A stretch of 64,000 bases of DNA from an uncultured Eubacterium sp. (GTDB lineage Bacteria; Bacillota; Clostridia; Lachnospirales; Lachnospiraceae): NCBI GenBank assembly GCA_910577225.1, contig CAJTMV010000002.1:186001-250000 (forward strand). The letters run 5' to 3'. A program made the position numbers and the translations under genes. The notes under the pieces were generated by a model that saw only the letters and a program-made list of their open reading frames with translations, was not told where the DNA came from and did no database searches. Every line of letters starts with the position of its first letter. The first letter of the stretch is position 1. This document shows, in pieces, positions 17,486 through 27,011 of this stretch.

Positions 17486-17514
17486 TTGACCAAATCCCAA
17501 ACATCCAATAAAAT
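17486..17514 (+). promoter_or_regulatory. Promoter of the first chemoreceptor gene
   Basis: TTGACC (17486-17491), a 17-base spacer and TAAAAT (17509-17514), 43 bases before the ATG. It diverges from the glpK promoter 25 bases away. It does not look like a flagellar sigma-28 promoter. Confidence 0.7.
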
Positions 17515-17557
17515 GAATAAAAGAGAACCTGAAGATCAAAAAATAAGGGGATAACAT

Positions 17558-19135
17558 ATGAATATGAAATTAAAACTGATTTTGTTAGAGCTGCTGTCTC
17601 TCCTGGCTCTAAGCGTAATCCTGATTTCGGGCAGTCTGGTACTGTCTGTCGGAGAGATGAATATACGTGTGGAAGAAACGCTGCGGGCAGCCGTGTACGG
17701 ATTTCACGGCGATACGAATTATCTGAGGGAACAGGGGGAAAATATTGATATTACCGTATTCGAAGGAGATACGCGCGTCGAAAGCTCCATTGCGGGCGCG
17801 GTCGGCACAAAGGCAGGCGCCGAAGTCATCGAACAGGTACTGAATAATCAAACTGCTTATTTTGACACAAACATCAATATTAACGGCGCCGCCTATTATG
17901 GCTATTATATTCCGACAGATACCGGAATGCTGTTTGCGGGAAAGCCAAAGGATGCCGTATCCAGGTTTATCAGATCCTCTCTGCTGCTGCTGATTGGAAT
18001 CGGCGCCATTGCCTATATTATTTGTTCCGTAATCTCCGGTATCATATCCACTTCCATTTCCAGGCGTATCAAACGGGCCGCTGACTGCCTGGAAGTGCTG
18101 GCAGGCGGAGATTTAAGCCTTGAATTTCCTGTTGCCAGAGCGGACAGCAAAGACGAAGTCGATATCATTACCCATGCCGTTTCCGATCTGCAGATCCAGT
18201 TAAAAGAAATCGTCACGAGCATCAGTACGCAAAGCGGCCAGCTGAATGACAGTAATACTGAATTTACAGACAAGTTCAGCGTCATTGCCAAAAGTGTCGC
18301 CAATATCAACGATGTTGTGGAAGGTATCGCCACAGGCAGCAATTTGCAGGCACAGGAGACGTCTTCCGCCAGCCAGCAGATCGCCCAGATGGCAGACGTC
18401 ATCGAGCAAAATTCTAAAAATGCGGCCGATCTGGAACATGCCGTCGAACATATGTCCAGCCTGTCCAGACAGACCAGCCGCACGCTGGCAGATCTGATTG
18501 CGATGACAGAGACGACAACTGCGAACATCTCCACCGTATCCAGACAGACCGACGCTACAAACGTATCCGCGGAAAATATTAAAAATGCCGTACAGATGAT
18601 TCAGACAATTGCAGAACAGACCAACCTGTTGTCCTTAAACGCTTCGATCGAAGCCGCACGGGCAGGCGAAGCCGGAAAAGGCTTTGCCGTGGTCGCTGAG
18701 GAAATCCGCAAGCTGGCGGAAGATTCTTCCAGCAGCGCAAACGAAATCGAAGCAACCGTACAGGAGCTTTTAACCAATGCCGGCATGAGCGTACAAAAAA
18801 TGAACGAAGTAAGTAAAGACGCTGTCGTTCAAAAAGAAAAGCTGATGCATACAAGGACAGATTTTGAAGATCTTATGAACGAAATTCAATCCGTCTACGC
18901 TGCATCCAAAAATCTTTATGAACAGACCGAACGTCTTGAAGATCAGAAAAATACCATACATAATGTGGTTCAGCAGCTGGCCTCCATTTCTCAGGAGAAC
19001 GCGTCTACCACACAGGAAACGAGTACCAGTATGCAGGAGCTCTCCAATACTATTGAAGACTGCCGGCAGGAAACGGTGATTTTAACAGAACTCAGCGAGC
19101 ATTTAAAACAGCAGACGAATCGGTTCCGATTATAA
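17558..19135 (+). CDS. Methyl-accepting chemotaxis protein
   Basis: 525 residues. The first membrane helix is at about 5-28 and the second at about 132-158. They frame a short extracellular sensor of about 100 residues with GxYYGYYIPTDTGMLFAGKP, as in single Cache-like domains. A HAMP domain and a long signalling coiled coil follow. The hairpin tip reads EQTNLLSLNASIEAARAGEAGKGF. The ligand is unknown. Divergent from the glycerol operon and followed by its own terminator. Confidence 0.93.
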   Translation: MNMKLKLILLELLSLLALSVILISGSLVLSVGEMNIRVEETLRAAVYGFHGDTNYLREQGENIDITVFEGDTRVESSIAGAVGTKAGAEVIEQVLNNQTAYFDTNININGAAYYGYYIPTDTGMLFAGKPKDAVSRFIRSSLLLLIGIGAIAYIICSVISGIISTSISRRIKRAADCLEVLAGGDLSLEFPVARADSKDEVDIITHAVSDLQIQLKEIVTSISTQSGQLNDSNTEFTDKFSVIAKSVANINDVVEGIATGSNLQAQETSSASQQIAQMADVIEQNSKNAADLEHAVEHMSSLSRQTSRTLADLIAMTETTTANISTVSRQTDATNVSAENIKNAVQMIQTIAEQTNLLSLNASIEAARAGEAGKGFAVVAEEIRKLAEDSSSSANEIEATVQELLTNAGMSVQKMNEVSKDAVVQKEKLMHTRTDFEDLMNEIQSVYAASKNLYEQTERLEDQKNTIHNVVQQLASISQENASTTQETSTSMQELSNTIEDCRQETVILTELSEHLKQQTNRFRL

Positions 19136-19141
19136 CAGATT

Positions 19142-19182
19142 CCCCGTTTTTCTTTATTATAAAAGAAAACGGGGTTTTATTT
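19142..19182 (+). terminator. Terminator of first chemoreceptor gene
   Basis: CCCCGTTTTTCTTT pairs with AAAGAAAACGGGG around ATTATA, followed by TTTTATTTT. Confidence 0.9.
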
Positions 19183-19367
19183 TAATTCAGGCTAAAATAA
19201 TGATTGAAACTTTTATGGAAAGTGATATAATGAAATCAGATCAGGCTTTTTTGCGCCCGTTTTACCGACGCAATGGATGACAGGCACCTTGACAAGCGAA
19301 TATTTGTATTGTATTTGAAATCGAACCGCAATATAACGAATAAATAATCATGAAAAGGGAAAAAAGT

Positions 19368-21053
19368 ATGCTAAACAAGATAAAAGATATGAAAGTAGAG
19401 AAAAAGCTGAAAACCTGCTTTACCTTCACGGTTATCATAGCAAGCATTGCCGCTGTTCTCGGACTGATCATTTTATTATACACCAACATTACTTACAATC
19501 ACGCATTGATAAACAGCGGTTTTTCTCAGGGTGAAATCGGTATTTTCAGTACCTATCTGAGCAAAGAACCTATTATTGTAAGAGAGCTGATCCTGTTAGA
19601 GGATGAAGCTGAAATGAAAGAATCAGAAGATGAGCTGTCTGATACAAAGGCGTTAACCGACAAGGCGTATGAAGATTTGAAGCCTCACTGCCAGACAAAA
19701 GCCGAGCTGGAATATATCAGCGAAATCGATAAGCTCCTTCCCGCATATCGGGCCCTGTTCGACGAGGTCAAAGTTCTTGCCATGAACAATCAAAACGAGG
19801 AAGCCTTCGATTTGCTGATACAGGAAGCAAAGCCTACTTACAAAGAACTGACAGACGCTGTAGAAGCTCTGATCGACTTAAATGTCAGCAATGGAAATAC
19901 CATTTCCAGAAGGCTGACGATTCAGACATATCTGATGACTACCGTTATGATTATCATCATTATCGTTTCTGTCGTGATTGCCATGCGAATCTCCAAGCTG
20001 GTCGCAAGGATATTTGCAGATCCGATTGTAAACATCCAGAAAGCGACCGCAGAGCTCGAGCACGGGAATCTGGACGTTTATGTTGAAAAACTGTATCCGG
20101 ATGAAATCGGTGAAATGACAGATTCGTTTAACACTGCGATCGGTCTGTTAAAACAATATGTCTCCGAATTAAGCAGAGTGCTGGGCGAAATGGCAGACGG
20201 AAACTTTAACGTATCTGCAGACGTGGATTTTCGCGGCGAATTTCTGCAGTTAAACGATGCCATTGAAACAATTACAACATCCCTGAGCACCACTCTTGGA
20301 AATATCCATGAGTCGTCTAATCAGGTGTCTCTGGGAGCAAGTCAGATGGCGGAAAGCGCGCAGGCGCTTGCGGAGGGAGCTACTGATCAGGCTGCATCCG
20401 TACAGGAACTGACAGCGACCATTCAGGATGTGACCGAAGCTGTCGTACATAGTTCCGAAAAAGCCATTCAGTCTAATAAAGACGCAGAAGCATTCAGACA
20501 GGACGCAGAAGAAAGCAGTGAGAATATCCAGCTGTTAAATCAGGCAATGGAACGTATTAACGATACTTCCCGGGAAATAGCCAATATCATTTCAGCTATT
20601 GAAGATATCGCTTCGCAGACAAATCTTTTATCTCTGAACGCTTCCATCGAAGCCGCAAGAGCAGGAGAGGCCGGAAAAGGATTTGCTGTCGTAGCCGATC
20701 AGATCGGCAAGCTCGCATCAGACAGCGCCGCTTCCGCCGTAGACACGAAAAACCTGATTGAGAACTCGCTTCTGGAGATAGAAAAAGGCAACGAAATTGT
20801 ATCGAAAGCAACCATTGCCATTGAATCTGTGATCAAGGGTATCAATTCACTGGCTGCTTCCACAAATGAAATCAGCGAATTATCGGAAACACAGGCAGAC
20901 GCCATGAAACAGCTGGAAGCCGGTATTGAACAGATTTCAGAAGTTATTCAGAATAATTCGGCCGCGGCACAGCAGTCTTCTGCTACGAGCGAAGAATTAT
21001 CCGCACAGTCAGAAGCATTGGAACAGCTGGTCGGCCAGTTTACATTAAAATAA
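19368..21053 (+). CDS. Methyl-accepting chemotaxis protein, four-helix-bundle sensor type
   Basis: 561 residues. The first membrane helix is at about 20-40. A helical sensor of about 150 residues rich in Glu follows (4HB-MCP type, with LSKEPIIVRELILLEDEAEM). The second helix (TTVMIIIIIVSVVIAM) is next. HAMP follows (DPIVNIQKATAELEHGNLDVYV) with a second HAMP-like unit (LGEMADGNFNVSADVDFRGE), then the signalling domain with SQTNLLSLNASIEAARAGEAGKG. The start at 19368 follows AAGGGA with seven bases; the ATG at 19350 has no ribosome binding site. It lies 230 bases after the first receptor, behind a terminator. Confidence 0.93.
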   Translation: MLNKIKDMKVEKKLKTCFTFTVIIASIAAVLGLIILLYTNITYNHALINSGFSQGEIGIFSTYLSKEPIIVRELILLEDEAEMKESEDELSDTKALTDKAYEDLKPHCQTKAELEYISEIDKLLPAYRALFDEVKVLAMNNQNEEAFDLLIQEAKPTYKELTDAVEALIDLNVSNGNTISRRLTIQTYLMTTVMIIIIIVSVVIAMRISKLVARIFADPIVNIQKATAELEHGNLDVYVEKLYPDEIGEMTDSFNTAIGLLKQYVSELSRVLGEMADGNFNVSADVDFRGEFLQLNDAIETITTSLSTTLGNIHESSNQVSLGASQMAESAQALAEGATDQAASVQELTATIQDVTEAVVHSSEKAIQSNKDAEAFRQDAEESSENIQLLNQAMERINDTSREIANIISAIEDIASQTNLLSLNASIEAARAGEAGKGFAVVADQIGKLASDSAASAVDTKNLIENSLLEIEKGNEIVSKATIAIESVIKGINSLAASTNEISELSETQADAMKQLEAGIEQISEVIQNNSAAAQQSSATSEELSAQSEALEQLVGQFTLK

Positions 21054-21125
21054 TTATTAAAATAATTCATTACAACTTTACAATACGCACTGCCGACTGG
21101 CAGTATATTCGCTTACATGCTGAAT

Positions 21126-21167
21126 AAAAATAACCTTCTGCAGCTGACTTCGCAGAAGGTTATTTTT
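21126..21167 (+). terminator. Terminator of second chemoreceptor gene
   Basis: AAAATAACCTTCTG and CAGAAGGTTATTTTT form a 14-bp stem around a 12-base loop, with a T-run. The symmetric A- and T-runs may let it work in both directions. Confidence 0.9.
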
Positions 21168-21193
21168 AGATTGTACGCTTTCCATATGTAAAT

Positions 21194-21279
21194 AAGCACC
21201 ATGCAAAAATAATTTTCCTATAGGGGTTGGTCTATATGGAGTAAAATGCTATCAAACAGCTTATTTTTGCACAGTGCTT
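21194..21279. repeat. 86-bp element with 19-bp inverted terminal repeats
   Basis: AAGCACCATGCAAAAATAA (21194-21212) and the complement of 21261-21279 match at 17 of 19 positions. The 48 bases between contain CCTATAGG and TCTATATGG. No reading frame. It lies between a terminator and the 3' end of the DUF3793 gene. It could be a small MITE or a structured RNA; I do not recognise the family. Confidence 0.7.
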
Positions 21280-21322
21280 AAAGTTACTTGCATTTTATTG
21301 TACTATACGACTCTTATAGACG

Positions 21323-21910
21323 TCAATACTTTTTTACAAAAAATGGAAACAAAGTAACTTCTGCGATCAGACGCAGCAACGCTTCTTTTGCCTGATCAAA
21401 CTTTTGAAACAGCCTCCTTTTTTCCAGCGGCCGGTCATAGACCTTCCAGTATCCGGCAAATATACAGTTCTCTCCCCTGTTCTCGATAAATCCGGTTACG
21501 TCTTTCGGCGGATATCCTAAAAACAATCCCATTTCGTGCGGAAACTCCCTAAATCCATTCATACAGGCCTGATATCGCCCTGCAAAAACGGCAAGCATAT
21601 CCGGAAAGGATAACCCGCGATATCCCAATTGTACCAGTATTTTACGGACATCCGATTCGTTTAAATAATCTTTCAGCCAGCTGCCATGATACAAAAGCAG
21701 CGCTGATTTTACCGCTCCTTTGTATAAAAGGAAACAGTCTGTTCCTGCCTGGCGGAGCAGCTTTTGTACATCGTCTGTCTGACTGCTTTGCAGCATCAGC
21801 AAATTTGACGGCTTTAAACCCATAATAAAAGGCGCGCAATGCAGTGCCATCTGATTCTCCGCCGCCGTGATATCCATTCTTTTCAGAATCTCATATCCTT
21901 CTTTTGTCAT
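21323..21910 (-). CDS. DUF3793 family protein
   Basis: 195 residues. HCAPFIMGLKPSNLLML at the start and FPHEMGLFLGYPPKDVTGFI in the middle are hallmarks of DUF3793 (PF12672), found mainly in gut Clostridia. The molecular role is unknown. No signal peptide or membrane helix. In other genomes the family often sits near iron or flavodoxin genes, which is not the case here. The start at 21910 follows AGGAAGGA; the ATG at 21931 has a weaker site. Confidence 0.85.
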   Translation of the reverse strand: MTKEGYEILKRMDITAAENQMALHCAPFIMGLKPSNLLMLQSSQTDDVQKLLRQAGTDCFLLYKGAVKSALLLYHGSWLKDYLNESDVRKILVQLGYRGLSFPDMLAVFAGRYQACMNGFREFPHEMGLFLGYPPKDVTGFIENRGENCIFAGYWKVYDRPLEKRRLFQKFDQAKEALLRLIAEVTLFPFFVKKY

Positions 21911-22065
21911 ATGGTTTCCTTCCTCTTCCATTCTGTTTCTGACAAATATAACAATCGGTTTTAGAAATAGTCTGATCTGCGGAAACCTTTTTCATACTGG
22001 AAAATATTATGTTTTTTCACATCTTAGAGAACGCACAGTCGTTCGGCAAATAATACTGGATAGGA

Positions 22066-22098
22066 GATAAAAAACTGCTGTGCATCATGCACAGCAGT
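22066..22098 (-). terminator. Terminator of the hisH-hisF-ung operon
   Basis: Minus strand ACTGCTGTGCA, loop TGA, TGCACAGCAGT, then TTTTTTA. It lies about 40 bases past the ung stop. Confidence 0.92.
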
Positions 22099-22135
22099 CT
22101 GTAAACGTCATTTCCATTAGAAAAGATTATAGGAT

Positions 22136-22813
22136 TCAAATATTTTCAATCTGCCAGTCGATCGGCTCTACCGCGTGTTCCTGTAAAAACGCATTTGCCT
22201 GACTGAAATGCTTACACCCGAAAAATCCGCGATATGCGGACAGCGGACTCGGATGCGGCGCCTTTAAAATCAGATGTTTTGGATTTTTCAGCATCGGAAT
22301 CTTACTCTGCGCAGGTCTGCCCCAGAGCATATATACGATCGGCCGGTCCTGTTCGTTCACCGCCCGTATTACGGCATCCGTAAACTGTTCCCAGCCTCTG
22401 CCCTGATGGGAATTTGCCTGATGTGCGCGTACGGTCAGTACGGTATTCAATAAAAGCACTCCCTGCTTTGCCCATTTTTCCAAAAAGCCGTGATTTGGAA
22501 TGTAACAGCCCAGATCATCTGCCAGTTCTTTATAAATATTCTGCAAAGAAGGCGGAATCTCTTTTTGATCCGGCAGCACGGAAAAGCTGAGTCCATGAGC
22601 CTGATGTTCGTTATGATACGGATCCTGGCCTAAAATCAGCGCTTTTACCTCCGACAGCGGAGTCAGATGCATCGCATTAAAAATATCCTCCGAAGGCGGA
22701 TAAATTACATGCGTACTGTATTCCTCTTTTACAAACTGATATAACTCTTTATAATATGGCTTGCCGAACTCCGCCTGTACCGCCGGCTGCCAGTCATTTG
22801 CAATCATTCCCAT
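22136..22813 (-). CDS. ung: Uracil-DNA glycosylase
   Basis: 225-residue family 1 uracil-DNA glycosylase, removing uracil from DNA. Motif A is ALILGQDPYHNEHQAHGLSF with the catalytic Asp, and motif B is HPSPLSAYRGFFGCKHF with the catalytic His. AAGGGA lies eight bases before the ATG. Last gene in a run with hisF, 25 bases apart. It works with the dUTPase encoded at 7.2 kb to limit uracil in DNA, though they are not co-transcribed. Confidence 0.97.
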   Translation of the reverse strand: MGMIANDWQPAVQAEFGKPYYKELYQFVKEEYSTHVIYPPSEDIFNAMHLTPLSEVKALILGQDPYHNEHQAHGLSFSVLPDQKEIPPSLQNIYKELADDLGCYIPNHGFLEKWAKQGVLLLNTVLTVRAHQANSHQGRGWEQFTDAVIRAVNEQDRPIVYMLWGRPAQSKIPMLKNPKHLILKAPHPSPLSAYRGFFGCKHFSQANAFLQEHAVEPIDWQIENI

Positions 22814-22838
22814 TTTATCGATCCCTTATACCTTCGTT

Positions 22839-23600
22839 TTATCTTCTGACTGAAACTCCGCGCCTGGCCAGATCGTTTTTCAGATCCATAATTTCCAGCT
22901 CTTTAAAGTGAAACAGCGATGCCGCCAGCGCCGCATCTGCTTTTCCCCTGGTCAGCGCTTCGTAAAAATGCTCCTTCGTACCCGCTCCTCCGGACGCGAT
23001 CACAGGAATTGACACGCTTTGCGCAATCGCCCGTGTAAGTTCCAGATCATAACCTGCTTTTGTCCCGTCGCAATCCATACTTGTCAGCAGGATTTCGCCC
23101 GCGCCAAGCCGGTCTGCCTGTACCGCCCATTCTACCGCATCGATACCCATATCGATACGTCCGCCGTTTTTATAAATATTCCATCCGCTGCCGTCTGCCC
23201 TGCGCTTCGCGTCGATTGCCACTACGACGCACTGGCTGCCAAACTTATCCGCCGCGTCAGCAATCAGCTGCGGATTGCTGACTGCTGCGGAATTTACCGA
23301 TATCTTATCGGCGCCTTCCCGCAGAATCGCACGAAAATCGTCCACGGTACGTATTCCGCCGCCTACGGTAAACGGGATAAATACCCGCTCAGCCACTCTG
23401 CGCACCATGTCGATTACGGTAGACCGGTTGTCGCTGGAAGCGGTAATATCCAGAAAAACAACCTCATCTGCTCCTGCGGCGTCATAGGCAGCCGCAATCT
23501 CAACCGGATCTCCGGCATCTTTTAAATCGACAAAATTTACGCCCTTGACAACACGGCCGCCTTTAACATCCAGACATGGAATAATTCTCTTTGTAAACAT
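22839..23600 (-). CDS. hisF: Imidazole glycerol phosphate synthase, cyclase subunit HisF
   Basis: 253-residue TIM barrel that uses ammonia from HisH to turn PRFAR into IGP and AICAR in histidine synthesis. It shows RIIPCLDVKGGRVVKG (catalytic Asp11), VVVAIDAKR (catalytic Asp about 130) and a phosphate site at IASGGAGTKEHF. The start at 23600 is the family start (MFTKRIIPCLD); the frame is open 13 codons further. hisH lies 16 bases upstream. Other his genes are not in the window. Confidence 0.97.
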   Translation of the reverse strand: MFTKRIIPCLDVKGGRVVKGVNFVDLKDAGDPVEIAAAYDAAGADEVVFLDITASSDNRSTVIDMVRRVAERVFIPFTVGGGIRTVDDFRAILREGADKISVNSAAVSNPQLIADAADKFGSQCVVVAIDAKRRADGSGWNIYKNGGRIDMGIDAVEWAVQADRLGAGEILLTSMDCDGTKAGYDLELTRAIAQSVSIPVIASGGAGTKEHFYEALTRGKADAALAASLFHFKELEIMDLKNDLARRGVSVRR

Positions 23601-23616
23601 ATACTGCGATTCCTCT

Positions 23617-24258
23617 CTATGACACCGGAACCCTGCCATTGGATTCCGGACATTCGATTGCCATAAAATTTTTTAAAATTCCAAGTCCAACCGTACTGCT
23701 TTTTTCCGGATGAAACTGACAGGCCGACACATTCTGCCATTCTACGGATGCGTGAATGGTAACGCCGTATTGTGCAGACGCCGTTACGATCTGCTCGTCT
23801 GCCGCCTGCAGATAATACGAATGGACAAAATAAACGTAAGACTCGTCGGGAATGTTTTGAAAAAGTCTTCCATTTCGATGCAGTGTCAGAGAATTCCAGC
23901 CAATATGCGGAATCTTTAATCCCTCCGCTTCGGGAATCCTTAAAATCTGTCCCTGCAAAACGCCAAGTCCTTCTATCCCGCCGCTTTCCTCGCTGCCCTG
24001 GAACAAAAGCTGGAGTCCCAGACAGATGCCAAGAAACGGCAGCTTTTTTTCGATCGCTTCGTATATGACCCGATCCAGTTCATATCGTCTTATCTGCTCC
24101 ATGGCCGTTCCAAAAGAGCCGACGCCCGGAAGTACGATCCGATCCGCGCGAAGAATCGCAGAAAACTCTCTCGTGATTTCGGCCTCTTCGCCGAGCCTTT
24201 GAAACGCCTTTTGCACACTTTTTAAATTACCTGCGTCATAATCTATAATTGCAACCAT
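23617..24258 (-). CDS. hisH: Imidazole glycerol phosphate synthase, glutaminase subunit HisH
   Basis: 213-residue class I glutamine amidotransferase giving ammonia to HisF. It begins MVAIIDYDAGNLKSVQ. The nucleophile Cys is in GICLGLQLLFQGSEE, and the His-x-Glu pair is in CQFHPEKSS. It is 13 bases downstream of the large membrane-anchored protein gene, likely in one transcript. Confidence 0.96.
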   Translation of the reverse strand: MVAIIDYDAGNLKSVQKAFQRLGEEAEITREFSAILRADRIVLPGVGSFGTAMEQIRRYELDRVIYEAIEKKLPFLGICLGLQLLFQGSEESGGIEGLGVLQGQILRIPEAEGLKIPHIGWNSLTLHRNGRLFQNIPDESYVYFVHSYYLQAADEQIVTASAQYGVTIHASVEWQNVSACQFHPEKSSTVGLGILKNFMAIECPESNGRVPVS

Positions 24259-24271
24259 CTATTCGCTCCGC

Positions 24272-25981
24272 TTAATGTTCCAGACCCAGTTTATCCAGTA
24301 TCTCATGCAGCTCCAGCGTATATTCGCTGCGCTTTTTAATTTTATACAGTTTTTTCGCGTTCCGTTTGCTGACGTCAAACTGCTCTTTTAACAGCAGATC
24401 AAACTTGTTTTCAATTTCCGTCAGCTTGTCGGATACTCCCCATTCTTCTGCTTTCGCGGAATGCAGCAGACACCGGTTGTATCCGCGTACCAGCGAATCG
24501 AGCGCCATTTCATACTGCTTTTGCTCCATCAGCGCAGTATACGCGTCCATTTCCGTCTGTATTCCGGCCAGCACGGAAGCCGACTCATACAGCTCCTTAT
24601 CCGCCTTACGCACTTTGATTCCCTGCAGCTTTCGGTAAGCAGTTACATAATCGCCCTGCTCGAACGCCTCTTTGGACTGTTTTATCGGGGTGGAATATCC
24701 GACAAGAACCGTTCCCAGAAATACAAGCACCAGCAGAGATAACGCCAGTACCCACATCATTGTAACCGGAACCTTTGGCAGCGGCGGTTCCTTTGGCGCT
24801 TTGTTCTTTTGCTTTGGTTTTTTCTCTTTCTTTGGCTTGCTCGCTTTTTGAGCTGCTTTTTCTGCTTTGGCAGCGTCTTTTTCCTGTTTTTTCTTCTCTG
24901 CCTCTTCTTTTTTCTGCTGTTTTTTTAATTCTTTCTCCAGCTTTTTCTTCGCCTTAAGTTCTTTTGGATCCAGCTCTTCTTTCGGTCCCATCGCTGCCAG
25001 GGCGGCTTCATACTCTGCCGCTGCCTGCGGATCCAATTCTTCCGGCGTGCCGAACAGCATACGGGACAGTCTGCCGAACAGACCGTTCTTATTTCTTTCT
25101 TTTTTCTTTTTTTCCTCCGGTTCCCCGCCAAGAGAAGATTCTTCAAACGAAAAGTCCGGACCCATCGGAAGCGGATCGTCCTGTGCATCCGTAACCTGTC
25201 CGCCGCTTTCAGAATCCTGCGCATCCAGCAGCTTATCGATTTCAGACAAAGCCTCCTCGTCGGATTCGTTCAAAATTTGCGTCAGACTGTCGTCTTCAGC
25301 CGGCTGGGATGCCTGCGTCGTACTGCCTTCATCCGCTGCCTGCGTAATACCGTTTTCCAATTCTTTTAACAGACTGTCCGCATCTCCGAGATCTCCAAAA
25401 ATATCTTCCAGTCCTTCCATTCCTTCCGGCGCTTCCATCGCTTTGTCCTGCGTATCTGCCATCTGTTGGAACACCTCCTCTCCCTTATCCGGCTCTGGCA
25501 TATCCATGTCCGCCGTCTGCGGCTCCTGATCCAAAACGGCTGTAGGCTCATCCGGCTCCATACGATCATCGGATGCGTCCTGCCTGAAAAAATCTTCCAG
25601 ATCCGTATCCATCTGCGACAGCGCATCCAGGGGATCTGCCTCAAACGATCCGGCATCTTCCATTTTCTCCGTCCGGTCCTGGTCCAAATCCGTCCGGGGC
25701 GCATCATACTGCGTGTCCGCCCCGCCGTTTAACTCTCTTTCGAATTCCGATAGAAAATCATCGTCTGAATTACCTTTATTGATTTCATCCTCAAATTCCC
25801 GCAGAAAATTCTCTTCCCGAATTTCATCCAGTGCGCTCTGCGTTTTTGTAGGAAGGTCATTTTGTGTCTGATATGATTCTTTTAAAGATTCCCTGTTCTG
25901 CTCAAAATCATCATCAAACTCATTCAATTTGTCAGTGACCGAAGTCAGCAGATTGTCCAGATAATCTTCACTTCTGCTCAT
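24272..25981 (-). CDS. Large membrane-anchored acidic protein of unknown function
   Basis: 569 residues, no recognised domain. Residues 1-290 are very acidic and low in complexity, probably disordered and cytoplasmic. Residues 290-320 carry a basic patch (KKKKERNKNGLFGRL). Residues 335-400 are a Lys/Glu/Ala coiled-coil-like stretch. One membrane helix follows (MMWVLALSLLVLVFLGTVLV), then an outside domain of about 135 residues that looks TPR-like (FEQGDYVTAYRKLQGI). AAGGAG precedes the ATG by eight bases. It heads the transcript with hisH, hisF and ung. A link to histidine synthesis is unlikely; a scaffold in the cell envelope is possible. Confidence 0.8.
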   Translation of the reverse strand: MSRSEDYLDNLLTSVTDKLNEFDDDFEQNRESLKESYQTQNDLPTKTQSALDEIREENFLREFEDEINKGNSDDDFLSEFERELNGGADTQYDAPRTDLDQDRTEKMEDAGSFEADPLDALSQMDTDLEDFFRQDASDDRMEPDEPTAVLDQEPQTADMDMPEPDKGEEVFQQMADTQDKAMEAPEGMEGLEDIFGDLGDADSLLKELENGITQAADEGSTTQASQPAEDDSLTQILNESDEEALSEIDKLLDAQDSESGGQVTDAQDDPLPMGPDFSFEESSLGGEPEEKKKKERNKNGLFGRLSRMLFGTPEELDPQAAAEYEAALAAMGPKEELDPKELKAKKKLEKELKKQQKKEEAEKKKQEKDAAKAEKAAQKASKPKKEKKPKQKNKAPKEPPLPKVPVTMMWVLALSLLVLVFLGTVLVGYSTPIKQSKEAFEQGDYVTAYRKLQGIKVRKADKELYESASVLAGIQTEMDAYTALMEQKQYEMALDSLVRGYNRCLLHSAKAEEWGVSDKLTEIENKFDLLLKEQFDVSKRNAKKLYKIKKRSEYTLELHEILDKLGLEH

Positions 25982-26023
25982 TCATACAACTCCTTTGTCT
26001 TTCTTACTGAAACTACGCACGAA

Positions 26024-26068
26024 AAGTGAGAGTGCCGCAATTACATTCGCCTACGGCCGCTCTCACTT
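26024..26068 (-). terminator. Terminator of cheV
   Basis: Minus strand AAGTGAGAG.CGGCCG pairs with CGGCA.CTCTCACTT around a 16-base loop, followed by TTTTC. The T-run is short. It lies between the cheV stop and the next gene's start. Confidence 0.7.
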
Positions 26069-26087
26069 CTTCACAAAATCGTAAGCT

Positions 26088-27011
26088 CTACGATCTGATT
26101 TTTTTATCAATCAGACCGTCGATTGCTTCTACCAAAGAACCAATCTCCGGCTTGGTAAGCTGCGCATCTGCGCCAAGCGCTTCTCCTTTTCTCCTCATTT
26201 CATCATTCACAAGCGATGAGAAAATAATTAACGGAATCTGTTTTAATACGTCGTCTGTCTTTGCCAGCTTGGTCAGACGATGACCATCCATAATCGGCAT
26301 TTCGATATCTGTAATAATACAGTGCACTTTTTCAAATAAATTGCCGCTGTTTTTATACTGTACGAGCTTATCCCAGGCTTCCTTACCGTTCATGCACATA
26401 ATAATGTTCGTATAACCCGCCTTCTTTAAGCTGTCTGTAATCAGCTTGCCGAGCAGCGGTGAATCCTCTGCCACCAGAATCGGCGAATCGTTTCTGTTGC
26501 GCTCTCCAAGCGCCTCTATATCGGAAACCTTCAATCCGGTCTCCGGACTGATATCCGTAACGATCTTTTCAAAATCCAGAATAACAACCAGCTTATCTTC
26601 CAGCTTGATCACGCCTGTAGACACGCCGCCGTTTGACTCTTCGCCTCTCTCCGTATTGATGGTTGAATCCGGTTTAATAATATCTGCCCAGGAAACCCGG
26701 TGGATTCCGATCACCTGATCCACATGAAACGCAATATTGAGCTTGTTAAAGTTGGTAATGATAAATAATCCTTCGTTTTCCGTAACCGGCAGTCCAAGAC
26801 ATTTCTTTAAGCTGATTACCGTGATCATCGTATCACGCGGCATAAAAATCCCCTCTACGCTCGTATGCGCGTTTGGAATTGGGGTGATTGGCTGATATGT
26901 AAGTATCTCGCGGATTTTTGCAACGTTAATTCCATAATGATTGCCATTCAGTGTAAATTCCAATACTTCCAGCTCATTCGTCCCGTTCTCTAACAGAATG
27001 TTTGTATCCAT
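26088..27011 (-). CDS. cheV: Chemotaxis coupling protein CheV (CheW-receiver fusion)
   Basis: 307 residues. The CheW-like domain is at 13-155 (LEFTLNGNHYGINVAKIREI). The response regulator receiver is at 175-305, with the acidic pair AEDS, phospho-Asp235 in CIITDIEMPIMDG and the Lys in LTKPE. CheV links receptors to CheA and tunes adaptation through phosphorylation. It supports real chemotaxis, with three receptors in the window, but cheA, cheY and flagellar genes are elsewhere. Confidence 0.95.
   Translation of the reverse strand: MDTNILLENGTNELEVLEFTLNGNHYGINVAKIREILTYQPITPIPNAHTSVEGIFMPRDTMITVISLKKCLGLPVTENEGLFIITNFNKLNIAFHVDQVIGIHRVSWADIIKPDSTINTERGEESNGGVSTGVIKLEDKLVVILDFEKIVTDISPETGLKVSDIEALGERNRNDSPILVAEDSPLLGKLITDSLKKAGYTNIIMCMNGKEAWDKLVQYKNSGNLFEKVHCIITDIEMPIMDGHRLTKLAKTDDVLKQIPLIIFSSLVNDEMRRKGEALGADAQLTKPEIGSLVEAIDGLIDKKIRS

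Noticed and set aside
24867..25529. 220-codon Ser-rich plus frame
   Set aside because: Antisense of the acidic, low-complexity part of the 569-residue protein; composition explains the open frame.
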